Source of the DNA: Lota lota
Taxonomy: Eukaryota > Chordata > Actinopteri > Gadiformes > Lotidae
Reading direction: 5' to 3'
Length of the DNA stretch: 64,000 nucleotides
Assembly (NCBI GenBank): GCA_026745465.1
Contig: JACYXH010000402.1
Location: forward strand, 117,001-181,000
Part shown: piece after piece, positions 21,381 through 33,229 of the stretch
Layout: each line of letters begins with the position of its first letter
Position numbering within the stretch: position 1 is the stretch's first letter
Notes under the pieces: generated by a model
What the model was told of the DNA's origin: nothing
The model's input: the letters and a program-made list of their open reading frames with translations, nothing else
Databases searched by the model: none
Position numbers and translations under genes: made by a program

Positions 21381-22840
21381 CGTGCGACTGGGAGTCCGAA
21401 GGGCTGATACGTGGCCTCCTGGATATCTGAGATCTGCCAGGTATCACTCACTCAGCAGTCTTCTCTCATTTGGCACAGCATTAGGGTCTTCCAACTCGTG
21501 CACGCACGGGCACACACACGCCCGCGCTCACACACACACACATTGTAGAGTGAGCTGGGCCTTAGGTTGAATAGGTTTGAGGCGAGGTTATCGAGGGGAG
21601 AGGGTGGATGGGGGCAGTGAACTGGGACTGATCTGCTGTTGGAGAGAGATCCACTTCTTCACCCTCATCGTCCACTACCGTCTACTTGACAGGTAGTGGA
21701 CATATTCCAAAGGGTCCCACAGCTTCCTCCCAGCAGAGTGCACTGTGGAGATGAGAGAAGAGACTCTTTTTATATTTTATTTTATTTTTTACAGTGGTGA
21801 AAGGTTCGAAGATAACGTCACTTTGCTGTATCACAAAACATCTCTCCATGTCTCGTACAAATAAATGAGAGAGGAAGTGCTGTGCTAAAGCTAGGGTAGG
21901 CAATTTGGAGAAACCAGCCAGAGTAAGCCAGCTTTTAAAAGTATCTACTGAAAAGAAACCCACCCCTCCCTTCAGGCCTCCCTCGAAAGCGCCTCCCCGA
22001 GACTCGGAGAATGAAATGATTGGGCAGGCTTATTGTATGCCTGCGACAGCCACAGATACCCAATCAGAGCATTGGATTTAATTACTGATGTCAGGTAAAG
22101 AGAATGTCAACAAATATGAATAAAGCTAATACAAAATAAATGGCTCTAACTTTAAGACACAAAAGTGAAGTGAGGACATTAACTGCTGATCATCAACACT
22201 TATTCTGACTGGTTCAAAATATTACATCCTTGCTACAGGCGTGAAGAATGGAAGGTTTTAAGGGTTGCGACACATAGAATATAAAATTTGAAAATGTTAC
22301 ATGAAAATTATCGAAATATGACAGGTTTTCATTGCATCCTTCATTTTAGGTGCAGGATAGCGTTCTTTGAAATTGCGAATGTTCGGGGGATCTTGGTGCA
22401 TGCAAAGGGTGTTAGATAAGTGGTGGAGAAGAAGTCACGGAAAGCGCCAGATTATTTGAATAACCAAGTGAATCAAAACAGTGAATTGACTTTATTCTTC
22501 TTGTTCTTCTCATTATCATCATGATCGTCACTTCAAATAATCCTTTGAAAATGTGTTGAACAGAAGTGACAGCTGCGATGATAAATTGGTTTAGAACGAT
22601 TAAAAAAAACAACAACTGAAAAACGAGTGAAGCCAGAGCTCGCTTCCATTAGGCAGCAGGGGGGTGTCCGGGAGGCGTTCCCCATCAGGTAAAGGGCTGC
22701 ATTGTCTGGCAGTTATCTTCTCCTCTCGGAGGAAATCCACTCCTGGCTATACTCAATAACCCCCGGTCCTTCTTTAAGCCCAGCTGTCCAGCTGTCAGAT
22801 GAGGTAGAGTTCGCGTAAAGGATGAATTGTGCAATGTGAT
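21381..22840. other. No recognised gene
   Basis: Mixed non-coding sequence, with a short cac-rich tract at about 21500-21541. No supported gene. Confidence 0.4.
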
Positions 22841-23100
22841 ATTACGACGAGCGATCGACACACGGACCAGCGATTGCCCAAGTATTAGGTGCCAGACCGG
22901 GGCTGCCAAGGGAGCCTTGAACAATAGCAGGACAGACCGGGCAATATTGACCATGCCTGAGGCTACGCCTGCTGAAGAAGATGTTGTCCGCATGCAAGAC
23001 AAAGCTGGAGTTTATGAGCAAAACGTGTGGTTACAGAGAGGTTGCTGTCCGCACCCTCACAGGGTTATGGAGAACCCACGATGGGATGTTGCTGGCACCA
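22841..23100 (+). repeat. Dispersed repeat, copy 2
   Basis: Second copy of the unit at 17593-17845, same orientation, with the same phrases agcgatcgacacacggacca, accggggctgccaagggagc and gttatggagaacccacgatg. High identity suggests a recent duplication or an active family. Confidence 0.85.
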
Positions 23101-23109
23101 ACGGGCGTT

Positions 23110-25150
23110 AGGTTTATTTATCATTAGTGCGCATGGTTTTGACCATTGCGCAAGGGGGGGAAGTAGTGAGAGAAATCTGAAAACAAGGATTTTGGTCACT
23201 GTAGTTTTGTCAATAAAGTAACCGAGTGAAAGTTGAACTTCTTTTTATTAACGTCCACAGCTTAACAGATATAGCGTCTACCTGCCTCGAGTTCCCGCCG
23301 TATAACTATATCCATTTCCGGGGGCCGTCTCCCGTGAGCCACTCGTAGTACCGTAACACATTAGGGTCAAAACACTCAACTGTGCCAGTATCTACAGTCA
23401 CCATACTTGCAAACAATGGTTAGGGTTAGGGTTAGGGTTAGCCAATGGGGTAAGCCTAACGCAGACCAGTACGACTTTTTGGTTTTTACATTGGAATAGC
23501 CTCTGCATTGCAACAATATTGCAAACAGTTTGGTCAGTGCTTATCGACTTTACATGGTATTGAATTGTTTTTGGTTTAATCAAGGAATAATCTTTGGTTC
23601 ATACAACCATTGTTTTGAAAGGGGAGAGAACAATATATTGATTAATATAAAAGGACTAATATTGTAAATAAACCCAAATGCACTTAGTCTGATTGTCATA
23701 CAGTATAAAGATCATGAGTGTAAGAGCCAAATAAGGATTAGTGTTAATAATTTAATTTATAATTCATAATAAATGTATTTGTTTAAAATGCATGATTTAA
23801 TAATGTTTAGCCAGTCAGATAGCACCACGTCATAGTGTAATTGATTGGACGTAGTTAGTGCGAAGTTAGAGCAGTGGAAGCAACACAGTTTTGCCCGTGC
23901 TTACCATGTATAAGTTTGTGTTTTAATAAGTAAACATTTAAAAAAGAAAACCTTTGGTCTGCTCGCGTTCGAATGCTGGTTGCATATAAGACTAACTTCA
24001 AAAAGGTGGCAAAGAAGAATTAGAAGAAACGAGGTACGTGCCACAATAATGAGTAAAAGTAGTTGATAGGGATTGGAATCAGGGCAATGGATCATGTAGG
24101 GATTGGGCCATTTCAAAATATGTATAATCTAGTTTATAAATTGTTTGGCACACTTGTTCCATGAAGGCGTCTGAAGAATATTTATCTTTATCAAATATAT
24201 CTTTTATATTTTCTACAAAGCTTCCAAAGGCCGTTGCTGGTCACTGCATTAACTGGGCACAAGGCAATACTTGGCATTCAATAGGCGTTTTGTGTTTTGG
24301 GAAAAACCTACATCTGCATTACATATTCTTATACTGACAGTGAACATATCTGGTTGTTCATCATATTATGTGATCCCTCTAACTAAACGTATAGGCAAAT
24401 ATAATTGTTAACAATCCAAATCATTGCTCCTTATGTCCACAAGATGATGACATTGTTTTGATTGATGGGCGACTACCTATTTACCACGATTTGGCAAAGA
24501 TGGCTTTAGCTGTAAGCAAAGTTATGGCAACGTTTCACAACAAGTAAGCAAATGAGGAACACTGATGGGTCTTAACACTTCCCAAGCTGAAAGGCCACCA
24601 GCAGGGGGAGCCGTTCACTCTCACCTTTAGAACTCCCCCTGGTTCTTGATTCCTTGTACTGTTTGAGATTACTTGTATATTAATGCATTTATTTTCCTCC
24701 GTAGCACAATACAAGTGCACTTGTTTTATTTTCTGTGCAAATACTATTAGTATTTGCCCACCTACACATTTGCTAGGGTTGGGTAATTAATCAAAACCTC
24801 AGCAGTGTTAAATGAGTTGCTTATTGTATTATTAGCTTGTTAAATATCTGGCATGTTAAATATCTCTAAAAACACAATTCCATTTGGAATTTCCTTAAAT
24901 TTTTATGTAGATGAGCCACGTCTACACTAACATGTTGGTCTTCTAAGTATAGCTTGGTGATGAATGACAACATAACTACAAGGTGCTGATAATAATAAGT
25001 CATACAGTACACTAGTTGAACAAATATATGTATTTAGAATTTAACACAACACAGTGAAATGCAGTAACCACGACAACCAAAACACAATGAACAATTGAAC
25101 AATAAAAAAACGAAAACACAATCAGATGAAACCAGTGGAATGCAACAGGG
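23110..25150. other. 2 kb without a recognised gene
   Basis: AT-rich. Four TTAGGG-type units (ggttaggg...) at 23417-23442 form a very short interstitial telomere-like repeat. No coding signal. Confidence 0.45.
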
Positions 25151-25160
25151 TCACGCTGCC

Positions 25161-25478
25161 TTACGACATGCAGTCAAAGAGGGTGTCAAAGCCAAGGCAA
25201 TCTTCTGCCAAGCTGTCCCCAGACGCTGACGCCTTCTGGTTGGTTGATAGGGTCAGCTTAGTGGCGACACTGGATTCATTGACCTCAACATCACAGGGCC
25301 CAGAGTCTATCAGATGTTCCTCCACGGCTTGGACATCACCGATTTGCTGTTGGTCCAAGCCATGGAAGTACTTTGCGAGGACTGACGGCAGTGCTGTAAT
25401 GACTATGTCCTCTCCCGATTCACGCATTAACATCAGCGTGCCACTCATGGTGGCCGGAAAGGCGGTTGTGTTTTGCAA
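25161..25478 (-). CDS. Unrecognised possible exon
   Basis: The minus-strand frame includes RESGEDIVITALPSVLAKYF, then HGLDQQQIGDVQAVEEHLID, and ends in FDTLFDCMS and a stop. It has balanced, protein-like composition in a GC-richer island within AT-rich DNA. No domain or splice partner is recognised. It could be the last exon of an unknown gene or chance. Confidence 0.3.
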   Translation of the reverse strand: MQNTTAFPATMSGTLMLMRESGEDIVITALPSVLAKYFHGLDQQQIGDVQAVEEHLIDSGPCDVEVNESSVATKLTLSTNQKASASGDSLAEDCLGFDTLFDCMS

Positions 25479-25689
25479 GAAGTGGCACGTGCCTCACCTG
25501 TTTTGTTTTGTAGTTTGGGGAGGAAATATCTCTATCAAATATTGTTAGGCATAGAATTTTTGCATAGGGATAAAGTAGTTAAGACAGTATTTGGGTAGTC
25601 ATTTATGTCAAATGATAATGGCTACAAAAACCAATAATCACCCCGACACCCGAATAACGCTTCACAGATTATGTTGATACAATGATTAT

Positions 25690-25870
25690 GTGCTGAGGAC
25701 ACTAAACCAGGGTTTAAACCGCGGTCCCGGCGCCCGACGCCCTTGAGGCGTCTGCAGAGGAGCCTCGAGAGGAGCACCTCTCGAGGCTCCTCTGCAGACA
25801 CGTCAATATTTTCGACGCTGTGGCGGTGCAGGAACCGGAGCCCGAAAAGGCTAAAACTTACTACACCTTG
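25690..25870 (-). pseudogene. Fragment related to the DIRS-like gag region
   Basis: gcctcgagaggagcacctct and ccggagcccgaaaaggct occur in the same order and orientation as cgcctcgagagtagcacctc and ccggagcccgaaaaggct at 61257-61323, inside the DIRS-like element. The fragment is short, diverged and not coding here. It contains a perfect hairpin (25750-25799). Confidence 0.55.
25750..25799. repeat. Perfect palindrome, 23-bp arms, 4-nt loop
   Basis: Left arm 25750-25772, loop agca, right arm 25777-25799. The arms are exact reverse complements (gtctgcagaggagcctcgag and on). Confidence 0.95.
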
Positions 25871-26076
25871 GCGTCTGACCCATGAAGTATGCAAAAAGGT
25901 TGATCTACTGACAGTTTTTGTTTTAGGCCACTGTTCATTGATCGACATGAACTGGTGAATAGCAAAGGCTGTGTCAGTGGCGCTCGTTCCACAGAAGATG
26001 GAGGAAGCTAGCTAGCTCCACTTGATTCAGTGTGGCACAGGACAATAAAACAAGATAAAAGAGAATAGCAAGCTAA

Positions 26077-26079
<3 letters not shown>

Positions 26080-26115
<36 letters not shown>
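26080..26115 (+). repeat. (AT)n microsatellite
   Basis: About 17 consecutive TA/AT units. Confidence 0.9.
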
Positions 26116-26120
<5 letters not shown>

Positions 26121-26169
26121 ATCTTAAACACCCTGAAATATTCTGTAACAAAGGCCTATTCACCCAACC

Positions 26170-26413
26170 TGTGTGGAAAACAGGAAATCGTTGTCCACTT
26201 TCAGCTACGACCACACGCATGTCGCAGCAGACATCCGTATGTCCGATCTTTGGTTGGCCAGGAGTCATCTGCAGTCCCATTCCACGTGTTAGACATTCAG
26301 AGGCGTCCTCATAGATGCATAGACAGCAACCATCTAGTGGCCACTCTGGGTGCTTACTTATAGGTCTTAATTTGAATTTGTTCCCATCTCCAAATCCCCA
26401 GTGACTGTGAAAG
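26170..26413 (-). CDS. Possible internal exon, unrecognised
   Basis: After acceptor tttctttcacag (minus) the frame reads HWGFGDGNKFKLRPISKHPE, then WPLDGCCLCIYEDASECLTR and on to a possible donor near 26170. It lies on the same strand as the exon at 26812-27591 but downstream of that exon's stop, so it belongs to a different transcript or is chance. No family recognised. Confidence 0.3.
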
Positions 26414-26811
26414 AAACACAAACACATGCAATTAATACTAAAATCCATAATACTTTTGTACGTTGTTGGTTTGATTCCACATTTGGATCTGTCGTGGAAA
26501 AACACTTGTTCTATTTTGTTTCAGTTCGCCGTTGTAGTAGAGGTGTTTTACTTTGATGAAGGTAAGACTCGGAGGATGAATGAAGTATAATAAAACAACT
26601 ATTTATTAAAGAAGGCAATCAAATCATGCAATCCTGAGTCGGTTCAAGAAGCAACTTCAGGACAAAGGAAATTCTATAGTATATATTGGTAAGGATGGCA
26701 TGGTAAAGAAGTCACGCTTATAGAGTCTGTTTTATCTCAGACAGTTTAACAGTCATGGTGTTGTTTTGACCACTTCTCCAAACAGTCTCTCCCTTTCTGC
26801 AGAGACATGGC

Positions 26812-27591
26812 TCAGTTCTGCAGTTGCTGTTCCACATACTTCCATGCAGACACTTCAATCTGTACAGAGCGCTTGTTCAGAGCCTGTGGTTCTGGTATTA
26901 GGCAAAGTACCTGCCAGTCATGGTACCAACAGATGTCGTCCCGAAGACTTGGCCATTTGAACTTGTTTATGCCATGGCGTTGCATACACTTAACTTTCAC
27001 ACTGTGCCCTTCTGCATCCATGATGATACCTGGGTATGCTTCATTGTCATAATTAACGACGCACCACTCTCCAATGTGCTTTACCTCAATCATTTCTGGT
27101 CTCCTAGGATTATCTGGTGTCTTTCCACATGCTGGGGACTTGTCAGATGAAACAGGAACATTAGCTAAAGTGACCTCTTGAAGGTTAAAGCAGGGGCAGT
27201 CCAAAACACCTTCCTCCCTTTTACACAGACATGAAATGTCTCTGTATTTCATTTGGCCGGGTGTCAGACTGATAGCTTGGTGGATTCTCATAGTGCCTTT
27301 TATGGCAGCTATTGCAGGTACCTCAGGCTTTGATTCAATATCCCTCTCTGGGATGTTTCTGGCTCTGGCTTGACTTTTTGCCTCTCTCCATTTCTTTCTT
27401 TTTGGCGTCTTCTCTCTCTCGCTTAGCTCATTGACACCCTTCTTCTTTCCAGTCTCTCTGTCTTTTTTCCATTTGACCCTTTCTTTCTCAAGGTACTTTC
27501 TTCTTCTGTCTGGGTCAGCATCACGACGTTCCCGATATCTCCTTGCTATCTCAGCTCCTTTTGATCTCATTCCTTGAAAAAGACGATTCAA
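26812..27591 (-). CDS. Uncharacterised basic coiled-coil protein with possible Tudor-like C-terminus
   Basis: A 259-codon intronless frame. Residues 10-90 are highly charged and helical (RRYRERRDADPDRRRKYLEK and Lys/Arg/Glu runs), suggesting nucleic-acid binding or coiled coil. A Cys-containing block follows (CLCKREEGVLDCPCF). The C-terminal 80 residues read GEWCVVNYDNEAYPGIIMDA...WPSLRDDICWYHDWQVLCLI, with the aromatic spacing of a Tudor/PWWP-like fold. I recall similar proteins repeated in fish genomes but cannot name the family. It is probably a terminal exon or a transposon-derived gene; function unknown. Confidence 0.55.
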   Translation of the reverse strand: MNRLFQGMRSKGAEIARRYRERRDADPDRRRKYLEKERVKWKKDRETGKKKGVNELSEREKTPKRKKWREAKSQARARNIPERDIESKPEVPAIAAIKGTMRIHQAISLTPGQMKYRDISCLCKREEGVLDCPCFNLQEVTLANVPVSSDKSPACGKTPDNPRRPEMIEVKHIGEWCVVNYDNEAYPGIIMDAEGHSVKVKCMQRHGINKFKWPSLRDDICWYHDWQVLCLIPEPQALNKRSVQIEVSAWKYVEQQLQN

Positions 27592-27789
27592 AATGTTCCC
27601 TTACACACTTTAATTGGCAGTCCCGGTAAACTAGGCTTGCATTATCAAACTAGGTTTGCTGATACCGATATCGCCAAGAAAATTGTCCATATTGTCCATT
27701 CTTACTATGTATAGCATGTACTGTTATAAAATGTGTGTAATAGCTGTTGTAATATGTGTAACATTATCAGTATGTGGCCTAAACTGCAC

Positions 27790-28215
27790 ATGTCCTTCCT
27801 GTCATGAACCATGTCCACCCTGTCATGGAAGGCTTGCTGACAGGGTGGACAATGACAGGGTGGACATTTTTGGCTAATGTTAGCATTTGATGATCACATG
27901 GTGGACCTTCACTTAGAAACATACTACAGTTAGCAAGCTGACTGTGTACTGTTTTACAAATATATTTCAAAGTTCTCATAGGTTTTTCTATCAATTGATA
28001 TTTCACTATGACAGAGTGGACATGTTAAGCTTGACAACATCCAACTACACACATAATATGATGAAAATTATGAAACATAAGTGTAAATACTTACTCTGCA
28101 ACTAGACACTGCTTCAGCCTTCATTGAAGAAAGACAAAATGCTCGTAGTGATGTCACTGAAAACATCAGTGGGTTTCTTAAAGGGGCAGTTACCCCATAA
28201 TGACAGGGTGGACAG
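27790..28215. repeat. Scattered gacagggtggac motifs
   Basis: gacagggtggac or its complement occurs near 27814, 27839, 27852 and 28203, with variants such as gacagagtggac near 28011. Not a regular array. Otherwise AT-rich non-coding DNA up to 28450. Confidence 0.6.
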
Positions 28216-28450
28216 CAATTTCAGGGACACATGCAAAATGTTCAATATGATTATGAAAATATAATATACATGATCAAAATTACTTGTTTTATCAAATAAC
28301 TTATTGTGGACAGTAAAACCATGTAAAAATTTTGATTTAGTATCATTTAACCACTTATTACACACACTGTAGTTAGCAGAGCAGTGTGTGGGACATGCCA
28401 AAATCACGTACATCCAATGAAAAAGAACAGTGACAGTGTGAACATGTGTG

Positions 28451-29154
28451 TGTTGAAGAACAGAACGAGGGGACCCAAACGCACTACACAGAAAGGCGGA
28501 GAGGTTAAAGGAGTTTATTAAGGCCGAATATCAACAAGCCGGGGTCTAAGCAAACCGTAGTCAGACGGGCAAGGGTTAGGTAGCAGGCAGTCAGACGGGC
28601 AAGGGTTAGGTAGCAGGCAGTCAGACGGGCAAGGGTTAGGTAGCAGGCAGTCAGACGGGCAAGGGTTAGGTAGCAGGCAGGCAGTCAGACAGACAAGGGT
28701 TAGGTAGCAGGCAGGCAGTCAGACAGACAAGGGTTGGGTAGCAGGCAGGCAGTCAGACAGACAAGGGTTGGGTAGCAGGCAGGCAGTCAGACAGGCAAGG
28801 GTTAGGTAGCAGGCAGGCAGTCAGACAGACAAGGGTTAGGTAGCAGGCAGGCAGTCAGACAGACAAGGGTTCGGTGACGGAAAGGAAATCCGGTGGACAG
28901 CTGGGCACAGGGAGAGGACAGGTTACGGGCAGGTACTGAGGAAGAGGCAAGCATACACGAGCTGGGACCGTGGATACTAACAGAGGTTGAGTAAACAACG
29001 AACTAGCTCCGGCTGCTAGGAAAACCACAGCTGAAATAGAGAATGTTGATTAGAGATTGCTGGCAGGTGTGTAAACAGAAAGGCACGTGGAGAAGTGGCA
29101 GCCAGCGCCCGCTAGGTGGTGGAAGTGGACAGCTTGACGGTAGACGGCGTGACA
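28451..29154 (-). mobile_element. Second Gypsy-like solo LTR, minus orientation
   Basis: On the minus strand it begins TGTCACGCCGTC and ends CTTCAACA. Near its 3' side are ataaactcctttaacctctc and gtgcgtttgggtcccctcg, like the end of the LTR at 18828. No matching target duplication was seen at the chosen ends, so the exact boundaries are uncertain. The LTR is expanded by an internal minisatellite. Confidence 0.65.
28561..28884 (-). repeat. Minisatellite inside the LTR, 30-bp then 34-bp units
   Basis: tcagac starts units at 28561, 28591, 28621, 28651, 28685, 28719, 28753, 28787, 28821 and 28855. The first four are 30 bp apart; later ones are about 34 bp with an extra gcag. The core is caagggttaggtagcaggca. 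Confidence 0.95.
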
Positions 29155-29429
29155 ATATATATATACAGTGAATTTTAAGAGCCGTGCCTCCACTCTCTTG
29201 CACCTTGGCGCACACCATAGAGGCCATTCATTTGCGCTCGCCTGTCATTGAAGGAGCCCCATCCGTTGTAACTCCACACAGTTTGTCCCATTTAAGTCCC
29301 ATCTTGTCAATTGCATTTGACACATCTTCAAAAATGTCCTTACCCCCCGTTTTGCCCTTTAGACTCCTAAGATCAAGCATCTCCTCCGTAATGCAAAGGT
29401 TATCGTCTACTCCCCTGAGTAGGGGTTCA

Positions 29430-30440
29430 TTAAAACTGTTTGTCCAACTGGGGAACCAAAGGTCAAGGTGTTCTGCTGTTCCACTGGGTGTCCCTAAGGG
29501 GCAGAACTGGGTCCATTGCTATTCATCATTTACCTCCTTCCCCTGGTCACAATCATCCGTCACCATGATGTCCACTTTCATTGCTACGCTAATGATACAC
29601 AGGTCTACATCTCTTCTAATCCCAACACTGCCCTTCCTTCTGCCTCCCTGACAACCTGCATCCAGGACATCAGGAGCTGGATGAGCAGGAACATTTGGAA
29701 GCTCAATGGCAGCAAAACTGAGGCCCAGCTCATTGGCTCCAAAGCCACTCTCTCCAAAGCCCAAAACACTAGAACCTCTAACATCATCATCGATATCTTC
29801 CCTGTATCCTTCTCCAGCCAAGTCAAGAGCCTCAGTGTCTCTCTGGACAGCACCCTTTACTTTGCACCTCACTTAAAAAACATCACCCAGACTGCATTCT
29901 TCCACCTTCGCAACATTTGCCGACTTCGCTCATCCCTGTCTCAATCCAGCCCTGAAGTATTGGTCGTCACTTCCCAGATCAACTACTCTATTCTCTCTGG
30001 CCTCCCCAACAAAAACTGCTCAACAGGCTTCAAATCATCCAGAACTCTGCTGCCTGGATTATTACCCGCACCAAATCATCCGACCACAACACCCCCATTC
30101 TCATCCAACTACACTGGCTCCCTGTCCAACGCCGGATTTACTTTAAAAAACCTGCTCACCTACAAAGCCCTTCACAACCTAGCCCCCAATTATCTTTCCG
30201 CCCTCCTCCAGGAGTACAGCCCTTGCCGCTCCTTTCGCTCATTCTCAGCTGATCTTCTTACCATCCAAACATCATGCCTCAACACCATTGGTGCTAGGTC
30301 TTTCAGATGCAATGCTCCCAGGCTTTGGAACTCCCTGCTCCCACACATTTGACAGTCTGACACTGTAACAATATTCAAATCCCGCAAATCTTTAAAATCA
30401 ACATTGACTCCACAGACTGAAAAACAGCAACTGAACGTCT
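29430..30440 (+). mobile_element. Decayed L2-type LINE, copy A
   Basis: The reverse transcriptase palm is recognisable but damaged: the catalytic YADD box reads YANDTQVY, followed by SWMSRNIWKLNGSKTE and HLKNITQTAFFHLRNICRLR. The best frame is 29516-30352. Loss of a catalytic Asp and frameshifts make it non-functional. Confidence 0.85.
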
Positions 30441-30449
30441 GGAGATTCT

Positions 30450-32470
30450 GCCAATTTTCAACATTACTCAAGTAGAGGCCACACCCTAGACCTTGTCTGT
30501 TCAACCGGCACCAGCATGAAACAACTGTCTAGAATTGACCTTACCATTTCCGACCACCTTGCCTTCATCCTCCAAATAGACAACCCTGCCCCCCTCGGAA
30601 AGCAGAAACATACCATTACTTTCCAAAAACTCAAGTCCATCAACCCGTCTTCTCTTTCCACTAATCTCTCCGGAAACATCTCCGATTTCCCCCTCAGCAG
30701 AACGTCTCTCCCATCAAACTAGTAAACTTCTATAACACCAAGCTCTCCTCCGGCCTGCAAACAAAATCTCTCCTTCACACACTCCGCCCCCTGGTTCACT
30801 TATGAGCTGCACCACCTGAAGTCGAAGGCTGTGACAACCCAAGGATACTATTCTCCACCATCAACAAACTCCCTTTAACCCAACGACAACCACTCTCACT
30901 CCTTCACGGGGAAAATTCTTAAGTTTCTTCCCAAATAAATTGTACGTTATCCACAACCAGCTGTTCTACTCCACCTTCTTTGGACCCGAACCCAACTGCA
31001 GACAGATCACACATTCTCATCGTCCACTGAAATCTCTCAATCTTCCCTATCCCCTGTGGTAGCCAGTATGAAGTCTGCTACCAGTGCCTTGGACCAGTTC
31101 CCCTCCACCCTCTTCAAGTGCTGTCTCCCCGCACTCTGCCCACTCATCACCAAGACCATAAACTCCTCCCTCTTCTGGTTATGTCCCCTCCACCTTGAAG
31201 CTTGCCGCAGTCACCCCCATCCTCAAAAAAACTGGACATGACTAACCACTGACCCATTTTCAACCAGCCCTTCTAGTCAAAAGTACTGGAAAGCGTTGTT
31301 GCCACTCAGTCCCACCTTGACTCTTAACGACCTCTGAGCCTTTTCAGTCTGCTTTCCGATTAAACCATAGCACTGAGACTGCTCCAATCAAAGTCACAAA
31401 TGACCTACCTTTTATCATCAAATTAAGCTTTCATGAGCTTCCTCATCCTTGACCTCAGAGCTGCGTTTGACACCATTAACCATTCCATACTCGTCACACG
31501 CCTCAAATCCACCCTTGATGGACAAGTCAAAGCTGTCCATCTCCCAGTTCCAGTCCTACCTCCCACAGTGATCAATTCATCTCAATAGACCATAGCTCCT
31601 ATCATTCAATGTTTCCCCCAGGGTTCGGTGCTCTTTGGCCTCCAGTTTCACTGCTATGCCGATGATATGCAACTCTACCTCTCCTCCAAGACCATTACTG
31701 CTGCCACTCACTCTATCCTTACCACCTGCCTAATGGACATTAAAACATGGATGCAAAGAAACTTTCTGAAACTTGACTTCAATAAGTCAGAAATTGTAAT
31801 CATTATCCCAGACTCCCTTGCCTGCCCCACTCAGGACTTCATACTCAATATTGATGGCTCCACCGTCACCCCCTCCACCCAAATCCCAATAATGACCTTG
31901 GAGTCATCCTTGACACCGTCCTCTCCTTCCTGACCCATGTCAACCACGTTACCAAAACAGCCTTCTTCCACCTCTGTAACATTGCCCGCCTCCGACCCTC
32001 ACTGTCACTTACTGCTGCAGAAACACTCATTAATGCATTCGTAACATCCAGGCTTGACTACTGCAACAGTATCCTCTTCTTACCAGTACCCGCTCAAGTG
32101 AACACATCACCCCAGTCATCCATGACCTCCACTGGCTCCTGATTAAACACAGGATAAACGTCAAGAATCTACTCACCACCTATAAGGCTCTCAACAACCT
32201 GGCTCCATCCTACCTCTAAGATCTACTTCACCACCACGCCACCTTCCGATGCCTAATGTCTGCTTACTCCAACCTCCTGCACATGTCCAGGACTAAGTGC
32301 CATGACAGGGCATTTTCAGTCGCCGCCCCCTCTCTGTGGAACTCGTAACCAAATCGCATCAAAAATGCCCCTTACTCATTAAAAAAGGCCCCCAAAACCC
32401 ACCTCTTAAGACTTGCCACCCCATCACTCCCCCATCCCATGTTTTTCATCCCTATATAGCTTTTGAAGTG
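30450..32470 (+). mobile_element. Decayed L2-type LINE, copy B
   Basis: In order: the end of an endonuclease domain (TLDLVCSTGTSMKQLSRIDL, then TISDH), an RT finger region (31056-31240, KSATSALDQFPSTLFKCCLP), the palm with intact YADDMQLYL (about 31655), and RLDYCNS (about 32055). The segments lie in different frames, so the ORF is broken. The 3' end runs into tgctatataagggatg near 32470. It is 5'-truncated within the endonuclease. Confidence 0.85.
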
Positions 32471-32486
32471 CTATATAAGGGATGTA

Positions 32487-32755
32487 TTATTAGGGTGTCG
32501 AGCACGAAGTGCAAGACAACCTCTTGTTATTGTTAGTTTTATTAGGGTGTCGAGGACGAAGTCCAAGACAACCTCTTGTTATTGCTGGTTTTATTAGGGT
32601 GTCGAGGACGAAGTCCAAGACAACCTCTTGTTATTGCTGGTTTTATTAGGGTGTCGAGGACGAAGTCCAAGACAACCTCTTGTTATTGCTGGTTTTATTA
32701 GGGTGTCGAGGACAAAGTCCAAGACAACCTCTTGTTATTGCTGGTTTTATTATTA
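32487..32755 (+). repeat. 52-bp tandem repeat, five copies
   Basis: Unit attagggtgtcgaggacgaa plus gtccaagacaacctcttgtt and attgctggtttt, starting at about 32488, 32540, 32592, 32645 and 32697. Copies are nearly identical apart from the first. It abuts the LINE 3' end. Confidence 0.92.
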
Positions 32756-33229
32756 TTATTAGTCTGCCACGGAAATTCGACTTACACAGCCTAAACCGCT
32801 TGATAACTTTTGATAAAAACTTGCTACAGCTGTAGAGGAGGACTACAGAAGATCTGTGTGAAGAAATTGCACCGATTGGCCCAAAGGTGGCGCTATTGCA
32901 ATCGTCCAAAATAGGCAAATCATATCTCCAGACTACTTTGACCTACAGTCATGAAACTTTGGTCATATATGCATCTTCTCATGCTGAACAATTATGCCTC
33001 AAGAACCTATGACTTCCGCCATGATAGATTTTCCGCCATTTAGAATTTTGTTAAAAACAATAAAATCAGTAGAAGTCCTAGTTTTTTTTAGATACACAGA
33101 AATCCTTGGCCACACATAATCTTTGGACCAATATCTTTAATCTGTCTTCAGTAAAAGTCTGTGCAATAAAGCATAAGGCCCCCAGGAGCTATTAACTTTG
33201 AAAGAAGGTGTGGCTTAATAACGCCGAAC

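Noticed and set aside
23417-23442. Telomere or chromosome-fusion site
   Set aside because: Only about four TTAGGG-type units; too short to infer anything.
28561-28884. CRISPR-like array of 30-34 bp repeats
   Set aside because: No spacers; a minisatellite inside an LTR.
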